Shown: positions 23,741-32,044 of the stretch, in pieces
Position numbering within the stretch: position 1 is the first letter of the stretch
Layout of the letters: each line of letters starts with the position of its first letter
Assembly: GCA_963804595.1 (NCBI GenBank)
Contig: CAWDQZ010000017.1
Location: 124,001 to 188,000 of the forward strand
DNA from: DASUPK01 sp963804595
GTDB lineage: Bacteria > Actinomycetota > Thermoleophilia > Solirubrobacterales > 70-9
Direction: 5' to 3'
Length of the DNA: 64,000 bases
The notes under the pieces: model-generated
Databases searched by the model: none
Seen by the model: only the letters and a program-made list of their open reading frames with translations
Told to the model about the DNA's origin: nothing
Translations under genes and position numbers: made by a program

Positions 23741-24879
23741 CCGAGCTCAGCGCCCACGGCCTCGCCGTTGCCGTTGCCGACGATCTGCTCGATGCCGCTG
23801 GCGCGCTGGCCTCCGGCGGCGAGCATCAGCTTGAAGTCGTGCGGGCTCGACGCGGTCTCCATGGCGACCTCCTCGGAGACGACCCCGTCGGTGACGTAGC
23901 CGAGCAGCGCCTGGTCGAAGGTCTGCATGCCGTAGTAGTCCCCCTCCGAGATCACCTCGCTGATCCGCCCGGTCTCCTCGGGGTTGAGGATCAGGTCCTG
24001 GATCCGGCCGGTGACGACCATCACCTCGGACACGGCCACCCGGCCCTCGCGATCGATGCGAGGCACCAGCCGCTGCGAGATGGCGCCCTTCAGCGTCGAG
24101 GCCAGCATGACGCGAGCCTGCTGCTGGAGGTGCGGTGGGAAGAAGTCGATGATCCGGTTGATCGTCTCCGTCGCGTCGAGGGTGTGGAGGGTCGACATGA
24201 CGAGGTGGCCGGTCTCCGCTGCCGACAGTGCGGTCCGCACCGTCTCCTCGTCGCGCATCTCCCCGATCAGGATCACGTCGGGGTCCTGGCGCAGGACGCG
24301 CCTCATAGCCTGCGCGAAGGTCTTGGTGTCCGAGCCAACCTCGCGCTGGTTGATGATCGAGAGCTTGTCCCGGTGGAGGTACTCGATCGGGTCCTCCATC
24401 GTCACGATGTGACGGGCCCGGGTCGAGTTGATGTGATCGATCATCGCCGCGAGCGTGGTCGACTTGCCCGAGCCCGTGGTCCCGGTGAGCAGGATGATCC
24501 CGCGGGGCTCCTCGGCCAGCCGGCGCACGACCTCGGGGAGGCCGAGGTCGTCGATCGTCCGGACCTGGAAGGGAATCGCTCGCAACGCGATCGAGACCGC
24601 CCCCCTCTGCTTGAAGGCGTTGACGCGGAAACGTGAGACGCCCTCGAGCTGATAGGAGAAGTCGGCCTCGCCGTTCTCCTCGAACTCGTTGAGGATCGCT
24701 GGGCTCGCGATGTCCTTGAGCGCTGCCTCGGTGTCGCTCGAGGCGAGTGTCTCCGAGCCCTGAATCGCCCAGAGGTCGCCGTGGACGCGCGCGACCGGAG
24801 GCGAGTCCGCCTTGATGTGGAGGTCGGAGCCCTCCCGCTCCACCATGTAGCGGAGCGCAGAGTCGATTTCGAAACCCAT
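23737..24879 (-). CDS. PilT/PilU-like retraction ATPase, second paralogue
   Basis: 380 residues. Walker A GTTGSGKS, Asp box (TMEDPIEYLHRDKLSIINQREVG), DPDVILIGEMRDEETVRTALSAAETGHLVMSTLHT and the PilT domain order are all present. The AIRNLIRE retraction motif of PilT is replaced by RIQDLILNPEETGRISEVI, as in PilU-type accessory retraction ATPases. It is the first gene of the pil cluster in transcription order. Its N-terminus MGFEIDSALRYMVEREGSDLHI is the normal family start. Confidence 0.88.
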   Translation of the reverse strand: MGFEIDSALRYMVEREGSDLHIKADSPPVARVHGDLWAIQGSETLASSDTEAALKDIASPAILNEFEENGEADFSYQLEGVSRFRVNAFKQRGAVSIALRAIPFQVRTIDDLGLPEVVRRLAEEPRGIILLTGTTGSGKSTTLAAMIDHINSTRARHIVTMEDPIEYLHRDKLSIINQREVGSDTKTFAQAMRRVLRQDPDVILIGEMRDEETVRTALSAAETGHLVMSTLHTLDATETINRIIDFFPPHLQQQARVMLASTLKGAISQRLVPRIDREGRVAVSEVMVVTGRIQDLILNPEETGRISEVISEGDYYGMQTFDQALLGYVTDGVVSEEVAMETASSPHDFKLMLAAGGQRASGIEQIVGNGNGEAVGAELG

Positions 24880-24902
24880 CCCTCGCCCTATCGGGCGTGG
24901 GC

Positions 24903-24940
24903 GGGCGTAGCTAGATCAGCAAAACTGGGGTGCTACGCCC
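24903..24940. terminator. Inverted repeat at the 3' end of the small ABM-like gene
   Basis: GGGCGTAGC and GCTACGCCC form a perfect 9-bp stem with a 20-base loop. The right arm includes the stop codon of the gene at 24933, so it may end its transcription before the pil operon. No T-tract follows. Confidence 0.4.
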
Positions 24941-25241
24941 GAAGCTCTTCCACGACCTCGTAAACCCCCTCGAGCGGGGTGTCGTGGACATACTTCGCGA
25001 TGTCCTCCTGGCGCTTGGCCTCGTCCTCGGCCGAACCGCGCACGACGTCGAGCGAGTTCCGGTCGATGTCGAAGATCCCGAACGAGATGACCTCGTTCTC
25101 GTCCTTGATGTTCCGGGCGTGGTAGACGACCGAACCCTCAGGCAGCCCCTCCGGCGCTTCGTCGCTGCCGCCCCCCCATGCCTTGCGGAACTCGTCCCAC
25201 TGATCGCCCTTCAGACGCCTGGCGCTGAAAAAGACCAGCAT
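24933..25241 (-). CDS. Small dimeric alpha/beta-barrel-like protein, unknown function
   Basis: 102 residues, starting MLVFFSARRLKGDQWDEFRKAWGG and ending VYEVVEELRA. The size and the beta-alpha-beta order (start strand, helix DEFRKAW, strand VVYHARNIKDENEVISFGIFD) resemble the antibiotic-biosynthesis-monooxygenase (ABM) fold. Catalytic residues cannot be assigned. A strong GAAAGGAGAAGGC site precedes the ATG. It lies between sigA and the pil cluster, in the same direction as both. Confidence 0.75.
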   Translation of the reverse strand: MLVFFSARRLKGDQWDEFRKAWGGGSDEAPEGLPEGSVVYHARNIKDENEVISFGIFDIDRNSLDVVRGSAEDEAKRQEDIAKYVHDTPLEGVYEVVEELRA

Positions 25242-25299
25242 GCCTTCTCCTTTCCTCGCTTGATCGTGCGCGAGGAGCCTATGGCACCTGAGAGGGCGG

Positions 25300-26400
25300 C
25301 TAGGCGACTTCGCGGAGCTTCTGCGCCTCGGCCAGGGACTGAAGCTTCTTCAGGCTCTGGTTCTCGATCTGCCGGATGCGCTCGCGGGTGACGTTGAAGG
25401 TCCGGCCGACCTCGTCCAGGGTCCGTGGGTGCTCGCCGCCGAGCCCATAGCGGAGCTCGAGGACGCGGCGCTCGCGGTAGGAGAGGTTCTCGAGGGCCTC
25501 CTTCAACGCCTCCTTGGTGAGCAGCTCCGCGGCGCGCTCGAAGGGGGACTCGGCGCGCTCATCGGCGATGAACTGGCCGAACTCCGACTCCTCCTCGTCG
25601 CCGACGGGCTTCTCGAGGGAGACCGGGGCCTGCGCCGAGCGCTTGATCGAGTCGACCTCCTCGGGCTCGATGCCGGTGACCTCGGCGATCTCCTCCGGGG
25701 TGGGCTCGCGACCGAGCTCGGTGACGAGCTTGCGCTCCGCCCGGCCGATCTTGTTGAGCTTCTCGACGACGTGGACCGGGATACGAATGGTCCGCGCCTT
25801 GTCGGCGAGCGCGCGGGCGATCGCCTGGCGGATCCACCAGGTCGCGTAGGTCGAGAACTTGAAGCCCTTGCGGTAGTCGAACTTCTCCGCCGCGCGCACC
25901 AGGCCGAGCGTGCCTTCCTGGATCAGGTCAAGGAAGGGCAGGCCCTGGTTGCGGTAGTTCTTCGCGATCGAGACGACGAGACGCAGGTTCGACTCGACCA
26001 TCTTCTGCTTCGCGTCGAGGTCGCCGCGCTCGATCTTCTTCGCGAGATCGACCTCCTCGGCCGCGGTGAGCAGCCTGACCTTGCCGATGTCCTTGAGGAA
26101 GAGCTGCAGCGAATCGGTGGTCATGTCCGGCTTCAGGTCGAGCGCCTTCTGGCGCTTCCGACCGCGCTTGCCGTCGGACCGCTCGTTCTCGGCGGCAGCC
26201 TTCTGAGCCGGGTCGAGATCCTCGACCAGCTCGATGCCGTTCTTCTCGAGGTGTCCATAGAGGTCCTCGACGTCTGACTCGTCGAGCTCGACCTCGGAGA
26301 CCGCGCTGGCGACGTCGCCGAAGGTCAGCACGCCCAGCTGCTGGCCCCTCGAGACCAACGTCTTTACTTCTTCAAGTTCCTGAATCTCCGCTACGAGCAT
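25300..26400 (-). CDS. sigA: Primary RNA polymerase sigma factor (RpoD/SigA)
   Basis: 366 residues with regions in the usual order: 1.1-like N-terminus, 1.2 (DSLQLFLKDIGKVRLLTAAEEVDLAKKIE), 2 (LIQEGTLGLVRAAEKFDYRKGFKFSTYATWWIRQAI), 3 (IRIPVHVVEKLNKI, LGREPTPEEIAEVTG) and 4 (YRERRVLELRYGLGGEHPRTLDEVGRTFNVTRERIRQIE). The region 2.4 and 4.2 sequences are those of housekeeping sigma factors that read TTGACA/TATAAT-type promoters. A leader of about 200 bases with a terminator-like hairpin precedes the ATG. Confidence 0.96.
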   Translation of the reverse strand: MLVAEIQELEEVKTLVSRGQQLGVLTFGDVASAVSEVELDESDVEDLYGHLEKNGIELVEDLDPAQKAAAENERSDGKRGRKRQKALDLKPDMTTDSLQLFLKDIGKVRLLTAAEEVDLAKKIERGDLDAKQKMVESNLRLVVSIAKNYRNQGLPFLDLIQEGTLGLVRAAEKFDYRKGFKFSTYATWWIRQAIARALADKARTIRIPVHVVEKLNKIGRAERKLVTELGREPTPEEIAEVTGIEPEEVDSIKRSAQAPVSLEKPVGDEEESEFGQFIADERAESPFERAAELLTKEALKEALENLSYRERRVLELRYGLGGEHPRTLDEVGRTFNVTRERIRQIENQSLKKLQSLAEAQKLREVA

Positions 26401-26524
26401 CGCCTACGCTCTTCCTTCCTGGCTGTGGTTCGGTTTCCTGGCTGTTACCTAGTTCTCTGGGGCGGCCTGACTGAACTCGGCCGCCGACGAAAAGACCTTT
26501 ACTCAATACCCCCTGAAAGGCCAG

Positions 26525-26555
26525 AAAACGCGGAGCGGTGAAACCGCGTCCGCGT
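26525..26555 (-). terminator. Terminator-like hairpin inside the sigA leader
   Basis: Read on the minus strand, ACGCGGA-C-GCGGT, a TTC loop, then ACCGC and TCCGCGT form a 12-bp stem with one bulged base. TTTTCT follows directly. It lies between the predicted sigA promoter (26635-26607) and the gene (start 26400). The neighbouring gene on the other side is on the plus strand, so no other minus-strand transcript needs ending here. Confidence 0.65.
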
Positions 26556-26606
26556 CGAATCCTTCTGAACCTACTACTCGCGAGGCTTCCTCAAACGTCC
26601 GTTCGG

Positions 26607-26635
26607 ATGGTAGCCACTTCACTTTTTGTAGTCAA
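26607..26635 (-). promoter_or_regulatory. Predicted sigA promoter
   Basis: On the minus strand TTGACT (26635-26630), a 17-base spacer and TACCAT (26612-26607) match the sigma-70 consensus at 9 of 12 positions. Transcription would start near 26600, about 200 bases before the start codon. Confidence 0.6.
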
Positions 26636-26740
26636 CGCGCGCCCCGCGTGCCGCACGCTGCGCTCCAGCAGAAAGACACGGAGCATGGGCGAAAGTTCCG
26701 CAGACCCTTCGAGGTACCCCTCTCCGGACGTTCGTTACGC

Positions 26741-27634
26741 ATGAACGTCTGGCCCGCCGGGCGATCCGACGTGCCCCCATACCCACGCTGGCAGGTCTGG
26801 CGGCGCCGCTGGCTGCAGGCCTTCTGGAACCGCGCCTACAAGGAGAACATCACCGGCCTCGCCGGCATGGTCGCCTACAACCTGATGCTGGCGGTCTTCC
26901 CCTTCGCCCTGCTCGTGCTCTTCATCTTCGGGCAGGTCGTCAACAGCCCGAACATCGAGCACAGCGTCGTCCTCGACATCCAGCGGCTGTTCCCGAACAT
27001 CGAACAGGGAACCCTGCAGGACGCGATCGACCGAGTCCGCGCCAGCTCGACGACGATCGGGATCGCGGCAATCATCGGGGGCATCTGGATCGGCGCCTCC
27101 TTCTGGGGCGCGATGGACACCGCCTTCTGCCGGATCTACCACGTCGAGTGCCGAGGCTGGATCCAACAGAAGCGCTGGTCGCTCGTGATGCTGGTCGGCC
27201 TGGTCGGGCTGCTACTCGCGAGCGTCACTGTCCCGATCATCGAGAGCGCGGTGTTGACGCGGGCAGAGGACCTGCCATTCGGTCTCTCCGAGTGGGGCTC
27301 GATCCGAACCGCGATAGTGGCGCTCGGCGGCTTCGTCGTGACCTTCCTGATCATCTCGCTGATCTACTGGGCGGTTCCGAAGGGGCACATGCCCTGGCGC
27401 TCGGTCTGGCCCGGTGCCCTCTTCTTCTCGGCGGTCACCGCCGCCGGCAACTACATCTTTCCGCTCTACCTGAACAACGTCTCGGACCTGCACCGGATCG
27501 GCGGCACGATCGGCTTCATCCTCGTCGCGCTGGTCTGGTTCTACGCGATCAGCCTGGTGATGCTCGCCGGCGCGGTGATCAACTCGCTGCGCCACGAGAG
27601 CGACGAGACGGGCTCGCTGCCGATGGACGGCTAG
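26741..27634 (+). CDS. YihY/BrkB-family inner membrane protein
   Basis: 297 residues from the ATG at 26741. The family pattern is visible: ENITGLAGMVAYNLMLAVFPFALLVLFIFG at the start, then five more membrane helices (for example TTIGIAAIIGGIWIGASFWGAMD, LVMLVGLVGLLLASVTVP, AIVALGGFVVTFLIISLIYWAVP, RIGGTIGFILVALVWFYAISLVMLAGAVINS). These proteins were once misnamed RNase BN; their real function is unknown, possibly transport. Divergent from sigA. Confidence 0.9.
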   Translation: MNVWPAGRSDVPPYPRWQVWRRRWLQAFWNRAYKENITGLAGMVAYNLMLAVFPFALLVLFIFGQVVNSPNIEHSVVLDIQRLFPNIEQGTLQDAIDRVRASSTTIGIAAIIGGIWIGASFWGAMDTAFCRIYHVECRGWIQQKRWSLVMLVGLVGLLLASVTVPIIESAVLTRAEDLPFGLSEWGSIRTAIVALGGFVVTFLIISLIYWAVPKGHMPWRSVWPGALFFSAVTAAGNYIFPLYLNNVSDLHRIGGTIGFILVALVWFYAISLVMLAGAVINSLRHESDETGSLPMDG

Positions 27635-27680
27635 CGGCCACCAGGCAGCTGCGCTTCGCTGCGATCTGATGACGAAGCCG
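27634..27680 (-). repeat. 3'-end hairpin repeat (family B), copy after glpX
   Basis: On the minus strand the element starts 1 base after the glpX stop with CGGCTTCGTCATCAG, then runs through a GCAG/CTGC stem to GCCTGGTGGCCGC at the end of the convergent brkB gene. The first 15 bases match the family start with one change. Confidence 0.6.
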
Positions 27681-27681
27681 T

Positions 27682-28713
27682 CTATCCATAACGACCCCCC
27701 ACGACCTCCCGGAGCTTCGGGCGGTCATGGGTCGCCTGCACCCGGCGTACGGTCCCGGAGCGCGAGCGCATCACCAGCGACTCGGTGGTTGCGTGGCCGT
27801 CGTCCAGGTAGCGGACCCCGTCCAGCAGGTCGCCGTCGGTGACCCCGGTCGCCGCGAAGAAGACGTCGTTCCCGCCGACCAGATCGTCGGTGCCGAGCAC
27901 CTTGTCGAGGTCGTAGCCGGCGTCCTCGGCGGCCTTGCGCTCGTCGTCGTCTCGCGGCCAGAGCCGGCCAAGGATGCGGCCCCCCAGGCACTTGATCGCC
28001 GAGGCGGACAGCACGCCCTCAGGGGTGCCGCCCACTCCCCAGAGCAGGTCGATCCCGGTGTTCGGCAGGACGGCGAACAGCGAGGCCGCGACGTCGCCGT
28101 CCGAGATGAAGCGGATGCTCGCACCGACCTCGCGCAGCGCCTTGATTGCCTGCTCGTGGCGCGGGCGGTCGAGCATGACCACCGTGACGTCGTCGGGCTC
28201 GCCGCCCTTGCGCTCGGCGATCTTGCGGACGACGTCCTCGAGGGGCTCGTCGAGGCTGAGCAGGTCGGCGGCCCTCGGCCCGGTGGCGATCTTCTCCATG
28301 TAGACGATCGGTCCAGGGCTGAACATGGTGCCCCGCTCCGACAGCGCGATTACTGACAGAGCGGAGGGCATCCCGCGAGCGGTCAGCGTCGTTCCCTCCA
28401 GCGGGTCGACGGCGATGTCGACGCGCGGAGGGCTGCCATCGCCGATCTCTTCGCCATTGAAGAGCATCGGCGCCTCGTCCTTCGCCCCCTCTCCGATCAC
28501 CACGACGCCGTCCATCGGGACGGTGTCGAGCATCAGCCGCATGGCGTCGACTGCGGCGCCGTCGGCGCTCTCCTTCTCACCCCTGCCGACCCAGCGGCCG
28601 GCCGCGAGGGCCCCGGCTTCCGTGACGCGCACGAGCTCGAGCGCGAGGTTCCGGTCCGGATGGGACGGGTCCCGGACGTCGTGGGAGATCACATGTTGCT
28701 CGGCGTCAGCCAC
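27682..28713 (-). CDS. glpX: Class II fructose-1,6-bisphosphatase GlpX
   Basis: 343 residues with a GTG start. Motifs of the GlpX family are clear: GRGEKESADGAAVDAMR, GVVVIGEGAKDEAPMLFNGE, VDIAVDPLEGTTLTARGM (metal and phosphate site), FISDGDVAASL and LLWGVGGTPEGVLSASAIKCLGG. It hydrolyses fructose-1,6-bisphosphate in gluconeogenesis, cytoplasmic. The start lies 12 bases after the stop of the membrane-protein gene upstream, so the two are probably co-transcribed. Confidence 0.95.
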   Translation of the reverse strand: MADAEQHVISHDVRDPSHPDRNLALELVRVTEAGALAAGRWVGRGEKESADGAAVDAMRLMLDTVPMDGVVVIGEGAKDEAPMLFNGEEIGDGSPPRVDIAVDPLEGTTLTARGMPSALSVIALSERGTMFSPGPIVYMEKIATGPRAADLLSLDEPLEDVVRKIAERKGGEPDDVTVVMLDRPRHEQAIKALREVGASIRFISDGDVAASLFAVLPNTGIDLLWGVGGTPEGVLSASAIKCLGGRILGRLWPRDDDERKAAEDAGYDLDKVLGTDDLVGGNDVFFAATGVTDGDLLDGVRYLDDGHATTESLVMRSRSGTVRRVQATHDRPKLREVVGGRYG

Positions 28714-28725
28714 CGACGATGGAGG

Positions 28726-29244
28726 CTAGAAGGTGGCGGGGGGTTTTCGCTGCGCGCCGCCGCCGCTCTCCACTGCGCGGAAACCACCGGATAGGAAGAT
28801 GACGAAGGACGCGATCAGCGCCAGCCAGTAGCCCAAGCCGAGTGACATCTCGAGCCCGTCCTGGGGCTTGTCGATGATCCCGTTGAAGGCGATCAGGACG
28901 AACGCGGTCAGCCCGACGACCGCCGTCAGCTCTCCGCGCGGCCAGGAGAGCGCGTAGCCGCGGATCACGATCCAGGAGAGGATGAACGGGGCAAGCGCCG
29001 CCAAGATGAGCAGGACGCCGACCACCGGGAAGGTGTCCCAGCCGCTGCAGCTGCTGTTGCCGACTCCGCAGGCCCAGTTCGAGGCGTCGTTCCCGCGCTG
29101 AACGACGCTCGGATCGGTGGACAGCGAGTACCACTCGAGAAAGACGCTGATCACCAGGACGGCCCCCGCAATCATCCCGATGATCTCGGTGCGATCGAGC
29201 TTTGACGCGTCGAGGTCGGCTCGCCCGGCCGACGCCCTCTCCAT
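28726..29244 (-). CDS. Small integral membrane protein, unknown function
   Basis: 172 residues with four predicted membrane helices (IIGMIAGAVLVISVFLEWYSL, FPVVGVLLILAALAPFILSWIVI, LTAVVGLTAFVLIAFNGII, LGYWLALIASFVIFLSGGF). An external loop between helices 1 and 2 has two Cys (NWACGVGNSSCSGW). The ATG lies 6 bases after a TAGGGT box, so the mRNA is probably leaderless. Likely co-transcribed with glpX. Confidence 0.8.
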   Translation of the reverse strand: MERASAGRADLDASKLDRTEIIGMIAGAVLVISVFLEWYSLSTDPSVVQRGNDASNWACGVGNSSCSGWDTFPVVGVLLILAALAPFILSWIVIRGYALSWPRGELTAVVGLTAFVLIAFNGIIDKPQDGLEMSLGLGYWLALIASFVIFLSGGFRAVESGGGAQRKPPATF

Positions 29245-29250
29245 GAGCCG

Positions 29251-29256
29251 ACCCTA
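29251..29256 (-). promoter_or_regulatory. -10 box for the membrane-protein/glpX unit, leaderless type
   Basis: TAGGGT on the minus strand, then 6 bases, then the ATG at 29244. Confidence 0.45.
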
Positions 29257-29292
29257 TCCCAGAACGACACGGGTTGCGCCTGTCGGCGCACC

Positions 29293-29339
29293 CTCGCATC
29301 TCGAAGGTGCCACGGTAGGAGCAACCCGTTTCATTAATG
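29293..29339 (+). repeat. Family A hairpin repeat, copy 1
   Basis: Contains GGTGCCACGGTAGGAGCAAC followed by CCGTTTCATTAATG. It shares the right half (GGAGCAACCCGTT) with copies at 32398, 36387 and 45205. It lies just before the LLM gene start. Confidence 0.55.
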
Positions 29340-29350
29340 TCGCCCTTGCG

Positions 29351-30280
29351 ATGCAGCGCTGGGGACTCACCGTGCCGTTCACCGGCGTCCCGCTCGCCGA
29401 CAACGCCGAGCTCTATCGGCTTGCCGAGGCCGGCGGCTACACCGACCTGTGGTCGGGTGAGACGAACGGGCCGGACGGCTTCTCGCCGCTCCTACTCGGA
29501 GCCGCCTGGACCGAGAAGGTGCGACTGGGCACCGGCGTCGTCGGGGTAATGCAGCGCGGCCGTGCCCTGCTCGCGCAGGAGGCGGCGGCCGCCGCCGACG
29601 CTTCCCGCGGCCGCTTTGCGCTCGGCATCGGCGCCTCGTCCGACCGGATCATCGAGGGCTGGAACGGGATGCCTTTCGAGAAACCGCTCAGCAGGATGTC
29701 GGAGACGATTGACTTCCTGCGCACGGCGCTCGCCGGGGAGCGCTCCGACGGGGGCTTCAAGCTGGAGCGGCCCCCGGAGGAGCCGCCCGCGATCATCGTC
29801 GCGGCGCTCCGGGGCAAGATGCTGCGGCTCGCGGTCGAGAAGGGGGACGGCGCCTTCACCAACTTCCTGCCCCTGGACGGCCTGCCGATGGTCACCGAGC
29901 AGCTGGAGGGCGCCCCCGAGGGCTTCGAGCTCCTCTGCCGCTTCTTCTGCATCCCCGGCGAGCGCGAGCAGGTCGAGCCCCTCGCCCGCTTCATGTTCTC
30001 CTCCTACATCACCGTCCCCGTCTACGAGAACTTCTACCGCTGGCTCGGCTACGGCGAGAAAATCGACGGAATGGTGGAGGCCTGGAACGCCAGGGACCGC
30101 CAGAAGGCGGCCGGGCTCGCCCCATGGGAGCTGATCGAGGAGATGTTCATCTTCGGCTCGCCGGAGCAGATGCGGGAGCGGCTCGGCGCCTTCGTCGAGG
30201 GCGGCATCACCCTGCCGGTGATCACCCCGATCACGACGCCCGACAAGATGGGCGAGCTGATCGACGCGCTAGCGCCCTAG
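29351..30280 (+). CDS. LLM-class (F420-dependent-like) flavin oxidoreductase
   Basis: 309 residues from the ATG at 29351 (MQRWGLTVPFTGVPLADNAEL); the frame is open further upstream but there runs through the hairpin repeat. The luciferase-like barrel is shown by AEAGGYTDLWSGE, RLGTGVVGVMQRGRALLAQEAAAAADASRGRFALGIGASS and the C-terminal EEMFIFGSPEQMRERLGAFVEGGITLPVITP. These enzymes use F420 or FMN; the actual substrate is unknown. Followed by a truncated carotenoid oxygenase. Confidence 0.88.
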   Translation: MQRWGLTVPFTGVPLADNAELYRLAEAGGYTDLWSGETNGPDGFSPLLLGAAWTEKVRLGTGVVGVMQRGRALLAQEAAAAADASRGRFALGIGASSDRIIEGWNGMPFEKPLSRMSETIDFLRTALAGERSDGGFKLERPPEEPPAIIVAALRGKMLRLAVEKGDGAFTNFLPLDGLPMVTEQLEGAPEGFELLCRFFCIPGEREQVEPLARFMFSSYITVPVYENFYRWLGYGEKIDGMVEAWNARDRQKAAGLAPWELIEEMFIFGSPEQMRERLGAFVEGGITLPVITPITTPDKMGELIDALAP

Positions 30281-30384
30281 CCGTTTCCAGAACCGGACGT
30301 ACTCCCGCTCGTGGCCGATCCGAAGACGCTGGCGCCGCCGCAGCTCGAGGCGCACGCCGAGCGTCAGCAGGCCGGCGTCCCTGA

Positions 30385-31077
30385 GCTCATAGAGCATCCC
30401 GCTCTCTGGCCGGCCCCTATATCGAGAACTATCGCTGGAAGCCGGAGCTCGGGACGAGGATCACGCTGGTCGACCGCTCGACGGGCGAGGCGACCGGGCC
30501 ATTCGAGACCGATGCCTTCTTCTGCTTCCACCACGCGAACGCCTACGAGGAGAACGGCTCGGTGGTCGTCGACGCCTGCACCTACTCCGACGCCCAGATA
30601 GTCCAGGACCTCTACCTGGACCGCCTGCGTGAGGGCAAGCCCGCCGCTCGGACCGAGCTCCGCCGATTCCTGATCGACCTCGGCTCGGGCGCGGTCACCC
30701 ATGAGCAGCTCGCGGAGGGACTCGAGCTGCCGCGCATCAACTACGGCCGCAACAACGAGCGGCCGTACCGCTACGTCTGGGGTGTCGACGCGAAGACGGG
30801 CTGGATCGACCGGATCGTCAAGACCGACGTCGAGACCGGCTCGACGACCGAGTGGGCCGAGGACGGATGCAGCCCCGGAGAGCCGGTGTTCGTCGCGGCC
30901 CCCGGGGGGAGGGCCGAGGACGACGGCGTACTGCTGTCGGTCGTCTTCGACTCGGGCTCCGGCCGCTCCTTCCTGGAGGTGCTGGAAGCGACGGACCTGA
31001 GCGAGCTGGCTCGAGCCGAGGCTCCGCATGGCATCCCGTACGGCTTCCACGGTCAGTTCGTGCGCGACGCGGCTTAG
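30385..31077 (+). pseudogene. Carotenoid cleavage oxygenase, C-terminal fragment
   Basis: In frame from about 30385 the sequence encodes PYIENYRWKPELGTRITLVD and then GPFETDAFFCFHHANAYEENG, the third iron-His region of carotenoid oxygenases (RPE65/lignostilbene dioxygenase family). The fragment ends with APHGIPYGFHGQFVRDAA, which holds the fourth His. A stop just before 30385 and the absence of the first ~250 residues (with the first two iron ligands) show that the 5' half has been lost. A start inside (GTG 30562) would give a non-functional 171-residue piece. Confidence 0.8.
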
Positions 31078-31086
31078 TACGACCGT

Positions 31087-31965
31087 CTAGTTCTGCGCCT
31101 CCTCCCGGATGAAGTCGATGAAGGCGCGGGCCGCCGGCGTCTGGTGGCGGCGTCCGTGCCAGATCAGCGTCGCCCGGAGGCGGACAGCCGGGCGGAGGCC
31201 ACGGACGTCGATCGGCGGGCCCTCGCGACGGGTGAGGGAGGCGGGCAGCACGGCCGCGCCGAAGCCGCTCGAGACCAGGCAGCGCAGCAGGAAGGGGTCG
31301 CCGCTCTCCAGGGAGACCTCCATCGCCTTGCCCGCGCGGGCGAAGAAAGCGTCGGCCGCATGCTTGATCGACGAGCCGGCACGCGGGGTGATCAGCGTGT
31401 GACGCGAGAGCTCGGCGGCGGTCACCCGCTCTCGATCGGGTCCGGCGCCGGCGGGAAACGCGGCGACGATCTCCTCCTCGCTGAGCGGCTGGACCGCGAT
31501 CTCGGCGGGTGGATCCTCATCGAGCAGGCAGAACGAGGCGTCGATGCGGTTCTCGGCGAGGTGGGCCATCATGTCGCCGGCGGTTCCCTCCTGCAGCTCC
31601 ACCTCGATGCCCGGATAGGCCTCGCTGAACCGCACCAGCACGCCGGGGACGTCGATCTCGCCGGCGGGCAGGGTGGCGCCCACCCTGAGTTCACCCCGCA
31701 CCAGCCCGCGGAGCTCGTCGACCTCGTGGCGGAGCCCGTCGACCTGGTCAAGGACCCCGCGCGCCCTGGCCGCCACCGCCTCTCCCGCCTCCGTCACGCT
31801 CACGGAGCGGCTGTTCCGGCTGAACAGCTCCGTGCCGAGCTCGGCCTCCAGTCGCCTGATCTGATGGGAGAGCGCCGACTGGGCGATATGGAGCTCATCC
31901 GCCGCGCGCGTGAAGTGGCGGTGCCGCGCCACGGCTTCCACGTATCTGAGCTGGCGAAACTCCAA
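31087..31965 (-). CDS. LysR-family transcriptional regulator
   Basis: 292 residues from a TTG at 31965 (LEFRQLRYVEAVARHRHFTRAADELHIAQSALSHQIRRLEAELG), the usual LysR start and length. The frame is open to an ATG at 32046, but that would place the operator-like palindrome inside the gene. The helix-turn-helix is at about residues 15-40, followed by the substrate-binding domain (LRVGATLPAGEIDVPGVLVRF...). It is divergent from the small gene at 32045, a likely target. Confidence 0.9.
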   Translation of the reverse strand: MEFRQLRYVEAVARHRHFTRAADELHIAQSALSHQIRRLEAELGTELFSRNSRSVSVTEAGEAVAARARGVLDQVDGLRHEVDELRGLVRGELRVGATLPAGEIDVPGVLVRFSEAYPGIEVELQEGTAGDMMAHLAENRIDASFCLLDEDPPAEIAVQPLSEEEIVAAFPAGAGPDRERVTAAELSRHTLITPRAGSSIKHAADAFFARAGKAMEVSLESGDPFLLRCLVSSGFGAAVLPASLTRREGPPIDVRGLRPAVRLRATLIWHGRRHQTPAARAFIDFIREEAQN

Positions 31966-31974
31966 GACGGATCG

Positions 31975-31989
31975 ATCGTAAATCACGAT
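31975..31989. promoter_or_regulatory. LysR-type operator (T-N11-A palindrome)
   Basis: ATCGT-AAATC-ACGAT is a perfect 5-bp dyad with the T-N11-A layout bound by LysR proteins. It lies in the divergent region between the LysR gene and the gene starting at 32045. Confidence 0.55.
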
Positions 31990-32032
31990 TGATTCGGTGA
32001 CAACAACATCTTGCGCAGATTGCGACCGGAGC

Positions 32033-32038
32033 CATAAT
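32033..32038 (+). promoter_or_regulatory. -10 box for the small gene, leaderless type
   Basis: CATAAT, then 6 bases, then the ATG at 32045. The fit to TATAAT is 5 of 6. TTGCGC 16 bases upstream may be a weak -35 box. Confidence 0.5.
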
Positions 32039-32044
32039 CCGAAC

